This document shows, piece after piece, positions 8,875 to 17,271 of a stretch of 64,000 bases of DNA (the first letter of the stretch is position 1; each line of letters starts with the position of its first letter). Below the pieces are notes generated by a model. It was not told where the DNA came from. It saw only the letters and a program-made list of their open reading frames with translations, and did no database searches. Origin of the DNA: Cupriavidus necator N-1 (GTDB lineage Bacteria; Pseudomonadota; Gammaproteobacteria; Burkholderiales; Burkholderiaceae); NCBI RefSeq assembly GCF_000219215.1, contig NC_015726.1:1302001-1366000 (forward strand), read 5' to 3'. Made by a program: the position numbers and the translations under genes.

Positions 8875-9843
8875 TTATTCCGCGGTGGCGCCGCTGGCCT
8901 TGATCATCTGGGCGATCACGGGCTCGGTCGCGTCGAATTCGCGCCGGAACTCCGCCGGCGAGTTGCCCACCGGATCCATGGCCAGCGCATCGAGCCGCGC
9001 GCGCATGGTCGGCGACTGGATCGACGCCCGCGCTTCGGTCTCGAGCCTGGACAGGACCGCCGCCGGCGTGCCGGAGCGCGCGAACAGGCCAAGCCAGGCT
9101 GGCGAGCGCAGTTCCTGCTGCTTCAGCCCGGCCTCGGCCATGGTCGGTACGTCGGGCAGCTCCTTGATGCGCTTGTCGCCCATCACCGCCAGGGCCGTCA
9201 GCCGGCCGCTCTTGATATGCGGGCCGAGCGTGCTCATCGAGCCGATCGCCCAAGCGATGTTGCCGGCGATCATGTCCTGCGCCATCGGTGCCTCACCCTT
9301 GTAGGCCACGTGCGCCATGTCCAGGCCGCGCACCTGATTCAGGTGCGCGCCGACCAGGTGCGGGAAGGTGCCGACGCCATAGGAGCCGTAGCTGACCTTG
9401 CCCTTGTTCTTCGCGGCCCAGTCGAGAAACTGCTGCATGTTCTTTGCCGGCACGTCCCGGCTCACCACCAGCACGATCTTGCCGACCGACACCTCGGTGA
9501 TGAAGGCCAGGTCCCGGCGCACGTCGTACGGCACGTTGCGGTACAGGTGCGGCGTGTTGATCAGCGGCGAAGAGTGGCTGAGCAGGATCGTGTAGCCGTC
9601 CGGCGCGGCACGCGTAATGGCCTGCACGGCGATCACGCCCGCGCCACCGGGCTTGTTGTCGACGATGATGGTTTGCCCGAGACGCTTGCCCATGTCCTCG
9701 GCCAGCGCGCGCGCCACGGTGTCGGTGGCGCCGCCGGGCGGGCCCGGAACGACAAAGGTGATGGGACGCGACGGGTAGCTCTGGGCACCGCAGACGGCGC
9801 TCCATGCCATCACTGCCATCGCGATCAGGGACTTCATGCGCAT
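8875..9843 (-). CDS. Bug/TctC-type periplasmic substrate-binding protein
   Basis: 322 residues. Start ATG 9843 is set by GAGG 9 bases upstream, and the signal peptide (MRMKSLIAMAVMAWSAVCGA) then begins correctly. Family marks: YPSRPITFVVPGPPGGATD, the VDNKPGGAG segment, and YKGEAPMAQDMIAG. Bug proteins bind carboxylates in the periplasm, sometimes with TctAB permeases; none is encoded nearby, so this is an orphan receptor, as is common in Burkholderiales. It converges on the regulator at 6064-8844. It probably captures an organic acid that feeds the neighbouring CoA pathway (inference). Confidence 0.85.
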   Translation of the reverse strand: MRMKSLIAMAVMAWSAVCGAQSYPSRPITFVVPGPPGGATDTVARALAEDMGKRLGQTIIVDNKPGGAGVIAVQAITRAAPDGYTILLSHSSPLINTPHLYRNVPYDVRRDLAFITEVSVGKIVLVVSRDVPAKNMQQFLDWAAKNKGKVSYGSYGVGTFPHLVGAHLNQVRGLDMAHVAYKGEAPMAQDMIAGNIAWAIGSMSTLGPHIKSGRLTALAVMGDKRIKELPDVPTMAEAGLKQQELRSPAWLGLFARSGTPAAVLSRLETEARASIQSPTMRARLDALAMDPVGNSPAEFRREFDATEPVIAQMIKASGATAE

Positions 9844-9981
9844 GATGTGATACCTCGGGAAAGGGAATAGGAAACTGCGTAGCAAGAAGGGCTGCATGTG
9901 GGAAGTTATAGGATGCCCGGCACCTTGCATGCCCCCCATATCGGCTGGGCGGGATTGCCCTAGGTGCCGGCCAGTCGGGCA

Positions 9982-10017
9982 GAAAAAAAGAATGCTCCGG
10001 CACGAGGCCGGAGCAAA
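9982..10017 (-). terminator. intrinsic terminator after the CoA-transferase
   Basis: On the reverse strand the hairpin GCTCCGGC-CTCGT-GCCGGAGC is followed by ATTC and a seven-T run, about 55 bases after the CoA-transferase stop. It separates that gene from the downstream tctC-like gene. Confidence 0.8.
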
Positions 10018-10071
10018 ACACGCAGCCGGACGATGCGGCCAGGTGGAGATTGTGTTGTACCGCGCAGTCCC

Positions 10072-11235
10072 TTAGCGCTCTGCCATCAGCCCCAGGCCCT
10101 GTGCTTGCAACTGGGCCACGCCATCGGCATCGAAGCCCCAGTCGCGCAGCGCGGCGGCGCCATGCTCGCCACGCGCCGGCGCGGGCCCGGAGATCTCGGA
10201 TGGCGTACCGAGGAAGCGCGGCGCCGGTGCCGGCTGCACCACGCCAGCGACTTCGACGAAGCTGCCGCGTGCGCGGTGATGCGGGTGGTTGGGGGCTTCG
10301 CTGAATTCCAGCACGGGTGCGATGCAGGCATCGCTGCCTTCGAACACGGCGCACCATTCGTCGCGCGTGCGGGTCAGGAAGACGGCCTCGAACTGCTCGC
10401 GCAGCACCGGCCAGCCGTTGCGGTCGTACTGGGCCGGCAGGTCCTTGCCGGCAAGGCCCAGCTTGTCCAGCAGCTCGGCGTAGAAGCGGCCCTCGACCGG
10501 GCCGATCGACATGTACTTGCCGTCGCGCGTGCGGTAGTTGTCATACCAGGGCGCGCCGCCGTCGAGCACGTTGGCCTGGCGCTCTTCGCGCCAGTTGCCC
10601 GAGGCCAGCAGGCCCCAGAACACCGCGCCGAGTTGCGCAGCGCCTTCGGTCATGGCCGCGTCGACCACCTGGCCCTTGCCGCCGCGCTGCACATTGAGCA
10701 GTGCCGCCACCACGCCAAGCGCCAGTAGCATGCCGCCGCCGCCATAGTCGCCGACCAGGTTCAGCGGCGGCACTGGTGCTTGCCCGGCGCGGCCGATACC
10801 CGACAACACGCCGGACAGCGCGACATAGTTCAGGTCGTGGCCGGCACGGTCGGCCAGCGGGCCGGTCTGTCCCCAGCCGGTCATGCGCGCATAGACCAGC
10901 CTGGGGTTGAGCGCCAGCGCGGCGTCGGGCCCCAGGCCCAGGCGTTCCATGGTGCCCGGGCGGAAGCCTTCGATCACCACGTCGGCGCGTTCGACCAGCG
11001 CCAGCGCTGCGCGCTGCGCTTGTGGCTGCTTCAGGTCCAGCGTGACCGAGCGGCGGCCGCGTCCGGTGATATCCACGCGCTTGCCGGTGGCCGACTTGGG
11101 CCCCAGGTCGGCCGGCGCCGCCGGGCGGTCGACGCGCAGCACGTCGGCGCCCATGTCGGCCAGCAGCATGGCGCCGAACGGGCCCGGCCCGATGGCTTCG
11201 AATTCCAGTACGCGGATTCCGCTCAGTACACCCAT
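10072..11235 (-). CDS. CaiB/BaiF (class III) CoA-transferase
   Basis: 387 residues from ATG 11235, which has a strong GAGGAG 6-11 bases upstream; the open frame extends 14 codons further without a better site. It begins MGVLSGIRVLEFEAIGPGPFG... ADMGADVLRVDRP, the classic start of family III CoA-transferases and alpha-methylacyl-CoA racemases. The aspartate that forms the acyl anhydride is in AGHDLNYVALSG. It either transfers CoA between carboxylic acids or racemises 2-methylacyl-CoA; sequence alone does not separate these, though the close match to racemase-type starts slightly favours racemase. A 17-bp dyad lies 106 bases upstream. Confidence 0.86.
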   Translation of the reverse strand: MGVLSGIRVLEFEAIGPGPFGAMLLADMGADVLRVDRPAAPADLGPKSATGKRVDITGRGRRSVTLDLKQPQAQRAALALVERADVVIEGFRPGTMERLGLGPDAALALNPRLVYARMTGWGQTGPLADRAGHDLNYVALSGVLSGIGRAGQAPVPPLNLVGDYGGGGMLLALGVVAALLNVQRGGKGQVVDAAMTEGAAQLGAVFWGLLASGNWREERQANVLDGGAPWYDNYRTRDGKYMSIGPVEGRFYAELLDKLGLAGKDLPAQYDRNGWPVLREQFEAVFLTRTRDEWCAVFEGSDACIAPVLEFSEAPNHPHHRARGSFVEVAGVVQPAPAPRFLGTPSEISGPAPARGEHGAAALRDWGFDADGVAQLQAQGLGLMAER

Positions 11236-11340
11236 GGTGGTTCTCCTCTTGCCCAGTCCTGTTTGCATGGGACGCACCCATGCCCTTGATTGCGTTTTTG
11301 CACTGGCTGCAAGTAGACCAAAAGCGGGCGCCCCCGAGCC

Positions 11341-11357
11341 CCACCCGTATCAGGTAG
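11341..11357. promoter_or_regulatory. 17-bp dyad, site B (CCACCCG-TAT-CAGGTAG)
   Basis: Located about 105 bases before the CaiB-type gene and 100 bases before the divergent hypothetical gene at 11457, so it could serve either. It differs from site A only at the first spacer base and one outer-arm base. On the reverse strand a weak -10-like TCTACT lies about 34 bases from the centre, close to the spacing at site A. Confidence 0.5.
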
Positions 11358-11456
11358 TAGGCCGCCCACCCTTCCTGCGGTGCACAAATGCGCTCCTATA
11401 ATCGGTTCACAGCGGCCGCAGTGCAGGCCGGAAGACGAAGTGAGCCGGAGCCAGAA

Positions 11457-12179
11457 GTGAGCAATACCCAGCGCGCAATCGCATCGCCAAGGCGGACACG
11501 GCAGGCCGCACGCCTGTTGCCGGTCCTGAGCGAGCTCAGGCAGGAGGTGCGCTCGCTGAGCCGGCGTGCGCATCGTCTGGCGCTCGCCCAGGCCGGTGGT
11601 GATGACGACGCCTGCCGCCATCAGCTGGCGCAGTTGTTCGAGCGCTGGATCGAAGACGGCTCGCCACGCGCCCAGGTGGTCTGCTTTGCCTCGGCCGCCG
11701 AGTTCGGCCTGCCGCTGCACCGGCATGCCGAGCGCTGCCGCGCCGCCGCGACGTGCGACGGCTCCGATGCGGTGCGCGCCTTGTACTGGGCGGCGCTGCA
11801 CCGCACGCGCAGCCGCGTTGGCATGACCGCGCAGATGGAAGATGCGCAGGCCGCAGTGCTGCCCGCGGTGGCGCCGGCGCCACCGGCTGGCGCGCAGCTG
11901 CGGGTGCTGCCCGCCGCATCGGTGCGGCCGCTGTGCCGCCGCTGCGAGCGGCTGCGCCTGGATGCGCGCTGCGCCAATGGCCACGGTGCCTTGCGCCCGC
12001 TGGGCGACATGCAATGGCGCAGCCTGGCCGCCGGCGTGCAATGCCAGACGCGCGAGCACCAGTGCGATACCTGCAGCACGCGCTGGACCCAGCACCGCAG
12101 CGCGGCGGATCCCTTTACGGCCTGGACCATCAGCCGGCGCGGCAACGCAATCCCGGCAAGGGACGCATTGACGGCCTGA
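11457..12179 (+). CDS. hypothetical protein with cysteine-rich C-terminus
   Basis: 240 residues from GTG 11457, chosen because GGAG lies 6 bases upstream; an in-frame ATG at 11388 would add 23 residues. I do not recognise the family. The N-terminal half is Arg/Ala/Leu-rich and probably helical. The C-terminal third has two cysteine clusters (LCRRCERL with a later RCANGHG, and VQCQTREHQCDTCSTRW) spaced like Zn knuckles, so metal or nucleic-acid binding is possible. It is divergent from the CaiB-type gene across dyad B and ends at a strong terminator. No transmembrane segment or signal peptide is visible. Confidence 0.55.
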   Translation: MSNTQRAIASPRRTRQAARLLPVLSELRQEVRSLSRRAHRLALAQAGGDDDACRHQLAQLFERWIEDGSPRAQVVCFASAAEFGLPLHRHAERCRAAATCDGSDAVRALYWAALHRTRSRVGMTAQMEDAQAAVLPAVAPAPPAGAQLRVLPAASVRPLCRRCERLRLDARCANGHGALRPLGDMQWRSLAAGVQCQTREHQCDTCSTRWTQHRSAADPFTAWTISRRGNAIPARDALTA

Positions 12180-12220
12180 ATGCAATGCACCGGCCATGCA
12201 GCAATGGCCGGCAATAACAG

Positions 12221-12258
12221 AACGGCGCGCCGGACCTTGCGGACCGGCGCGCCGTTTT
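12221..12258 (+). terminator. intrinsic terminator between convergent genes
   Basis: A perfect 13-bp stem (AACGGCGCGCCGG / CCGGCGCGCCGTT) with a 10-base loop, ending in TTTT on the forward strand. It lies between the hypothetical gene ending at 12179 and the acyl-CoA ligase ending at 12272. Confidence 0.85.
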
Positions 12259-12271
12259 ACTTGCGGCTGGG

Positions 12272-14011
12272 CTAGGCCTTGTGGTTCGCCAATGGAGCGC
12301 CCTGCATCTCCTGCTCCTGCAGTTCGCGCCACGCGATCTTGCCGGTGGCGGAGCGCGGCAGGCGCTCGACAAACTGCACGATGCGCGGCGCCTTGTAGGT
12401 CGCCATGCTGGTACGGCACCAGGCCAGCAACTCTTCCTCGGAAACGCCGGCGCCGTCACGCCGCACGATCACGGCCTTCACCGTCTCGCCCCGATGCGGA
12501 TCGCGCGCGGCGATCACGCAGGCTTCCAGGATCGCAGGGTGGGTATGCAGGATCGCTTCCACCTCGGCCGGCCACACCTTGTAGCCCGAGGCGTTGACCA
12601 TGCGCTTGAGGCGGTCGCGCATGACGAAGTAGCCGTCGGCATCGACGCTGGCAAGGTCGCCGGTACGGAAGAAGCGCTTGCCGTCGATCGTGATAAAGCT
12701 CTCGGCATTGGCGGCGGGCTGGTTCCAGTAGCCCAGCATCACCTGCGCGCCGTGCACCACGATCTCGCCGACCTCGCCGCGCGGCACTTCGGCCAGCGTG
12801 GCGGGATCGATGACGCGCGCGTCGACGCCGTAGGTCGGCACGCCCAGGAGCCCGGTGCGCGGTGCGGCGAGAGGGTTGGCGATGATGAACGAGGCGGTCT
12901 CCGTCAGGCCGTAGCCTTCGACAAACTGCAGCCCGTAGCGCTCCTTCATCACCCGCGCGGTGCTGTCGGGCACCGCCGCGCCGCCGCCGACCACGCAGGC
13001 CAGGCTGCTCAGGTCGAATGACTCGATATCCGGCTGCGCGAAGAACTCCACCAGCATCGGCGGCGGCGCCGCCCAGAACGTGACGCGATGGCGCGCTACC
13101 AGCTGCGCCGCGGTGCGCCGGTCCCAGCGCGGCAGCAACACGATGGTGCCGCCCATGTAGACCGGCGCATTGACGCCGTTCTGCAGCCCGAGCAGGTGGA
13201 ACATCGGCGCCACCGCCAGGAAGGTCGACTCCGCGTGCGAGCGCCGCCATAGCTGCGAACCCGCCACCGACACCATCACCGTGCGGTGCGTGTGCATGCA
13301 GGCCTTGGGCGCCCCGGTGGTGCCCGAGGTGTAGGGCAGCATGCACAGGTCGTCCAGGCCTGCGGCGCGCGGCGATGGCGTGGAGCCGGCGGCCATGGCC
13401 TGCTGCCAGTGGACTGCGCCGGCCGGCAACGCCGAGCCGGACGAGCGCTGCTGCACCCAGTCCGGAATCGCGAGGCTGTCGTCGGGCTGCGCGGGCAGGG
13501 CATCGCCATAGTGATGCACGATCACGTGGCGCAGCGGCGTGGTGCCGACCAGCGGTGCCACCTGCCCGACCAGCTCGCTTGCGGCAAACGCGGCCACCGC
13601 GCCGCTGTCGGTGACGATATGGCGTAGCTCGTCTTCCAGCAGCATGGCGTTGGCCGGCACCACCACGGCATCGGCGCGCAGGATCGCGTAGTAGGCCACG
13701 ATGAACTGCGGGCTGTTCTGGCTGAGCAGCACCACGCGGTCGCCTCGGTGCACGCCGCATGCCTGCTGCAGGTAACCGGCCATGCGCTCCACCTGCGCCA
13801 GCAGTCCGGCATAGGTGGTGGCGCCGTGGTAGAACTGGACCGCGACCTTGTCGGGGAAGCGCCGGGCCGAGATTTCAAGGTTCTCGGCCAGCGTGGTGTG
13901 CGGCATATGGAAAACGCGCGGCACGTCGCCGAGCGCCACTGCGGCATCCACCGCAAGCGGGCCAGTGGGGGCGGCGGCGACGCCTGCATCGGGCAGATCG
14001 TTGTGGGTCAT
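12272..14011 (-). CDS. AMP-dependent acyl-CoA ligase (fatty-acyl-CoA synthetase family)
   Basis: 579 residues from ATG 14011 (GAGAGGACCACC directly before it); a second candidate ATG lies at 14029. ANL-superfamily motifs are intact: LPYTSGTTGAPKACMHTH (ATP loop), GYGLTETASF, FRTGDLASVDADGYF, RLKRMVNASGYKVWP (hinge) and the C-terminal SATGKIAWREL with the catalytic lysine. It activates a carboxylic acid to its CoA ester via an acyl-adenylate, the natural entry step for this cluster. The following reverse-strand genes upstream (56-residue ORF, DUF35, thiolase-like) are closely spaced and probably co-transcribed. The chain-length class is not determinable. Confidence 0.88.
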   Translation of the reverse strand: MTHNDLPDAGVAAAPTGPLAVDAAVALGDVPRVFHMPHTTLAENLEISARRFPDKVAVQFYHGATTYAGLLAQVERMAGYLQQACGVHRGDRVVLLSQNSPQFIVAYYAILRADAVVVPANAMLLEDELRHIVTDSGAVAAFAASELVGQVAPLVGTTPLRHVIVHHYGDALPAQPDDSLAIPDWVQQRSSGSALPAGAVHWQQAMAAGSTPSPRAAGLDDLCMLPYTSGTTGAPKACMHTHRTVMVSVAGSQLWRRSHAESTFLAVAPMFHLLGLQNGVNAPVYMGGTIVLLPRWDRRTAAQLVARHRVTFWAAPPPMLVEFFAQPDIESFDLSSLACVVGGGAAVPDSTARVMKERYGLQFVEGYGLTETASFIIANPLAAPRTGLLGVPTYGVDARVIDPATLAEVPRGEVGEIVVHGAQVMLGYWNQPAANAESFITIDGKRFFRTGDLASVDADGYFVMRDRLKRMVNASGYKVWPAEVEAILHTHPAILEACVIAARDPHRGETVKAVIVRRDGAGVSEEELLAWCRTSMATYKAPRIVQFVERLPRSATGKIAWRELQEQEMQGAPLANHKA

Positions 14012-14042
14012 GGTGGTCCTCTCTGTCATGTTGCAGTTGCCG

Positions 14043-14213
14043 TCAGAACGCGGTATCGCCATCCAGCAGCCGGCGGCCGCTCTCGTCGTAGGCAGTGCGT
14101 TCGCTGCCCAGCAGGGCGCGGTGCTCATGCACCAGCGCGGCCACTTCGCGGTCGATGGCTTTGATCAGCGCACCGCCGAATTCGACCCATTCGCCCGGGG
14201 GCTGGAAATCCAT
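14043..14213 (-). CDS. small conserved-looking protein, 56 residues
   Basis: ATG 14213 with AAGGAG about 11 bases upstream, ending TGA at 14043-14045. The product begins MDFQPPGEWVEFGGALIKA, then AALVHEHRALLGSERTAYDE and a GRRLLDGDTAF end. It fits exactly between the ligase and the DUF35 gene with tight spacing, and has the codon bias of its neighbours, which supports a real gene. I do not recognise a family. It is acidic and mostly helical, with no export signal. A small partner of the thiolase-like/DUF35 pair or of the ligase is possible. Confidence 0.6.
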   Translation of the reverse strand: MDFQPPGEWVEFGGALIKAIDREVAALVHEHRALLGSERTAYDESGRRLLDGDTAF

Positions 14214-14246
14214 GTTGCTGCTCTCCTTGACAGGTTCAGCCCGGCC

Positions 14247-14645
14247 TCAGGCCAGCGTGAAAGTCGGTACCGGGGCGCCGCCATCGCTGGGCGAGAACTT
14301 CACCTGCACCTTCTGCCCGATCCGCACCGTGTCGAGGTCGCAGTCGACGATATGGGTCATCATGGTCACGCCTTCGTCCAGCGTGACGTAGGCGATGCAG
14401 AACGGATTGGGACCTGCGCGGCGCGTCACGCTGAAGCTGTAGATCGTGCCGCGGCCGCTGGCCGGCTTCCATGAGGTGGTGCCCATGCAGAACGGGCACA
14501 GCACGCGCGGATACCAGTGGGGCTTGCCGCAGTCGTCGCAGACCTTGAACAGCAATTGCCCTTCGCGCGCGGCCTGCCAGAAGGGCAGGTTGTCGGGCTG
14601 CTCGTCCGGCGCCTTGTAGGCAATGGGGGTATGTGGGGTCGTCAT
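14247..14645 (-). CDS. DUF35 Zn-ribbon/OB-fold protein
   Basis: 132 residues from ATG 14645 (GGGAG upstream). The N-terminal rubredoxin-like ribbon shows two pairs of cysteines, CDDCGKPHWYPRVLCPFC, followed by an OB fold (SGRGTIYSFSVTRR... DLDTVRIGQKVQVKF). DUF35 proteins partner with thiolase-like proteins: in steroid side-chain breakdown they form the Ltp2/ChsH2-type aldolase, and in archaea they sit with HMG-CoA synthase and thiolase. Here it lies 17 bases downstream of a thiolase homologue lacking the active cysteine, which fits such a complex. The substrate is unknown. Confidence 0.85.
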   Translation of the reverse strand: MTTPHTPIAYKAPDEQPDNLPFWQAAREGQLLFKVCDDCGKPHWYPRVLCPFCMGTTSWKPASGRGTIYSFSVTRRAGPNPFCIAYVTLDEGVTMMTHIVDCDLDTVRIGQKVQVKFSPSDGGAPVPTFTLA

Positions 14646-14662
14646 GTCATTGCTCCCGCGCA

Positions 14663-15829
14663 TTATTCACGTTCAAGGATCAGGGTGGCGCTGCCGTGGC
14701 GCGAGCCCAGGTAGCCGCCGGTGCCTTGCGCCAGCGCCAGGTCGCAGTTGGCGACCTGCACCGCCGGGTGGGCTTCGCCGCGCAGCTGGCGCACGGCCTC
14801 GATGACCTTGGTGATGCCGCCGCGGTTGGCCGGATGGTTGTTGCACAGGCCGCCGCCGTCGGTGTTGAAGGGCAGCTTGCCGACGCCGGAGATCAGGTTG
14901 CCGTCGGCGACGAACCTGCCGCCTTCGCCTTTCTTGCAGAAGCCCAGGTCTTCCAGCTGCATCAGCACGGTGATGGTGAAGCTGTCGTAGATCGACGCGT
15001 ACTTGATGTCGGCCGGCGTGACGCCCGCTTCGGCGAACGCCGTCGCGCCCGAGAAGCGCGCGCCGGACCAGCTCAGATCGACTTCTCCACCGAGCTGGCC
15101 CTTGATGTACTCGCCGGCGCCGCGGATCTTCACCTTGGGCCTCTGCAGCGTGGCGGCGATTTCCGGGCGCGCCACGACCAGCGCGCCGCCGCCGTCCGAT
15201 ACCACGCAGCAGTCGAGCTTGTGCAGCGGATCGGAAATCATCGGCGAGTTCAGCACGTCCTCGACCGTGACCACGTCGCGCAGCATGGCATGGGGGTTGT
15301 GCTGCGCGTGGTGCGACGCGGCCACCTTGACCCAGGCGAGCTGCTCGGCAGTGGTGCCGTATTCGTGCATATGGCGCATGGCCGTCATCGCGTACAGGTT
15401 GACGGTGACCGGGCTGAAGGGGCTCTCGAACGGCGCGTCGGGCAGGTTGGCGCCCCAGTTGCGCGCCTGGGTGCCGCTGGAGCCTTCCGAACGCGGGCGG
15501 CCCGCCAGCGTGATCAGGGCCACGTTGCACTTGCCGGCCGCGATGGCCTGCGCCGCGTGCGAGACATGGACCAGGTAGGCCGAGCCGCCGGTGTCGGTGG
15601 AGTCGACATGGCGCACCTTGAGGCCGAGATAGTCGACCATATTGACCGCGCCCAGTCCGGGCGCGTCGCCGGCGCAGAAGTAGCCGTCCACGTCCGCCAG
15701 CGTCAGGCCCGCGTCTTGCAGTGCGCCCTTGGCGCTTTCGGCGTGCAGCTGCGCCACCGACTTGTCCGGTGCCTTGCGGGTCGGGTGCTCATAGGCGCCG
15801 ACGATATAGGCCTTGCCGTTGATGCTCAT
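14663..15829 (-). CDS. thiolase-like lipid-transfer protein lacking the nucleophilic cysteine
   Basis: 388 residues; ATG 15829 is preferred over ATG 15832 because GGAG is then 5 rather than 2 bases away. The fold is clearly thiolase/SCP-x (GAYEHPTRKAPDKS start, later NNHPANRGGITKV and a C-terminal GTGGYLGSRHGSATLIL). Where active thiolases have a cysteine, this protein reads HVDSTDTGGSAYL, without cysteine. With a DUF35 gene next door this recalls Ltp2-type retro-aldolases rather than a thiolytic enzyme; that is inference. It heads the operon thiolase-like, DUF35, 56-residue ORF, ligase, all on the reverse strand. Confidence 0.85.
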   Translation of the reverse strand: MSINGKAYIVGAYEHPTRKAPDKSVAQLHAESAKGALQDAGLTLADVDGYFCAGDAPGLGAVNMVDYLGLKVRHVDSTDTGGSAYLVHVSHAAQAIAAGKCNVALITLAGRPRSEGSSGTQARNWGANLPDAPFESPFSPVTVNLYAMTAMRHMHEYGTTAEQLAWVKVAASHHAQHNPHAMLRDVVTVEDVLNSPMISDPLHKLDCCVVSDGGGALVVARPEIAATLQRPKVKIRGAGEYIKGQLGGEVDLSWSGARFSGATAFAEAGVTPADIKYASIYDSFTITVLMQLEDLGFCKKGEGGRFVADGNLISGVGKLPFNTDGGGLCNNHPANRGGITKVIEAVRQLRGEAHPAVQVANCDLALAQGTGGYLGSRHGSATLILERE

Positions 15830-15915
15830 CATTTCTCCTCTCGTGCGTCAAATGGTGCTACGCATGGATATTGCAGCGGTTTGGTCATTCTGTCCTGAGG
15901 GGCCTGTAGACCGGC

Positions 15916-17016
15916 CTACCGGATGGCCCCCGCCGCGCGCATGTGCACGATCTCTTGCTTCCCATAGCCCGCCGCCAGCAGGATCGCGTCGGTGTGCTCG
16001 CCAAGCATGGGCGCGCGCTGGAGTACCGCGCCGGGGGTGGCGCTGAGCTTGATCGGCACGCCGGCGATCTTGACCGGCGTGGCCGAGCCCGGTTGCTCAA
16101 CGTCGACCAGCATTTCGCGCACGCGGTAGTGCGGGTCCGCGAAGATCTCCGCGGAGGTGTAGACCGGACCGAACGGCACCTTGCCGCCCAGGCACTGTGC
16201 GATCTCCTCTTTGGTGCGCGCGGTGCTGAACGCTTCGATGGCGTCGATCACTTGTTGCGCGTTGCGCACACGCGCGGCGTTGGTGGCGAAGTCCTCGTCG
16301 GTGGCCATCTCGGGGCGGCCGATGGCATGGGCCAGCTTGGCCCAGAACGCGTCGGTGGCGCAGGCGATCGAGACATGGCCATCGCGGGCGCGGAACAGGC
16401 CGAACGGGCACAGCAGCGGGTGGCGGTTGCCATCCGGCGCAGGCACGGTGCCGGTGTAGGAGGTCTGGTAGACGATGCGCTCGCACATGGCCAGCACGGC
16501 GTCGGTCATGGCCACGTCGACGAACTGGCCTGCGCCGGTCTCGCGCACACGATGCACAGCGGCCAGGATGCCGATGCACAGCATCAGCGCCGGCACGGTG
16601 TCACCGACGCCGGGGCCGATCTTGGTCGGGGTGTCGCGGTCCGGGCCGGTGATTCCCATCATGCCGCCCATCGCCTGCGAGACCACGTCATAGGCCGGCC
16701 ATTGCGCATAGGGGCTCTCGCCGCTGCGCGGATCGCCGAAGCCGCGCACGGTGCCGTAGACCAGCCGCGGATTGGTCTCGCGCAGGGTTTCATAGGCCAG
16801 CCCGAGGCGTTCCATCACGCCGGCGCGGAAGTTCTCGACCACGATGTCGGCACCGTCGATCAGCTTGCGGACGATCTCGCGGCCCTTGTCGGTCTTCAGG
16901 TCGACTGCGATCGATCGCTTGTTGCGGTTCACGCTCTGGAAATAGCCGCCAAAGTCGCGCAGCGTGTCGTCGGCGCAGAAAGGGCCGGTGACGCGCGTGC
17001 CGTCGCCGGTCGACAC
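15916..17016 (-). pseudogene. CaiB/BaiF CoA-transferase, 5'-truncated
   Basis: 366 codons can be read from GTG 17016, but intact relatives have about 40-45 more residues containing the GIRVLDL... ADMGADVIKVE start. Here recognisable sequence begins only at STGDGTRVTGPF. Upstream the frame meets a stop at 17050-17052 inside a remnant of another gene. The rest is normal, including the aspartate in WPAYDVVSQAMGG, NRNKRSIAVDLKTDKG and CPFGLFRARDG. Loss of the nucleotide-binding start should abolish function. The junction with the remnant of an N-formylglutamate amidohydrolase lies at about 17013-17024. Confidence 0.75.
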
Positions 17017-17021
17017 AGTGC

Positions 17022-17258
17022 CTGCGCGGCTACGGCTACCGGGTGGGCATCAACTGGCCGTACAAGGGGGCGGAGCTGATCCGCGCCTATGCCGACCCGG
17101 CGCGCGGCCGCCACAGCCTGCAGATCGAAATCAACCGCGCGCTTTATATGGACGAGGCAAGGCTCGCGCAGCACCGCGGCTTCGCCGTGCTGCGCGGCCA
17201 TCTCGACCAGTTGCTGGAGGCGGTGGCGGCATTTATCCGCGAGGCACTGGCGCGATGA
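17022..17258 (+). pseudogene. N-formylglutamate amidohydrolase remnant (C-terminal fragment)
   Basis: The frame LRGYGYRVGINWPYKGAEL... HSLQIEINRALYMDE... GHLDQLLEAVAAFIREALAR ends at TGA 17256-17258 and matches the last roughly 78 residues of HutG/FGase-like N-formylglutamate amidohydrolases (PYKG and QIEINR are family marks). The N-terminal two-thirds with the metal site are absent, and no start or RBS fits. It is fused head-to-head to the broken CoA-transferase. The intact enzyme releases formate from N-formylglutamate in histidine breakdown; this copy is dead. Confidence 0.7.
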
Positions 17259-17271
17259 TGGCGCGGCGCGC

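Noticed and set aside
17043..17258. Independent small gene starting at GTG 17043
   Set aside because: The family-like sequence begins upstream of the GTG with no start codon, so it is the tail of a broken gene.
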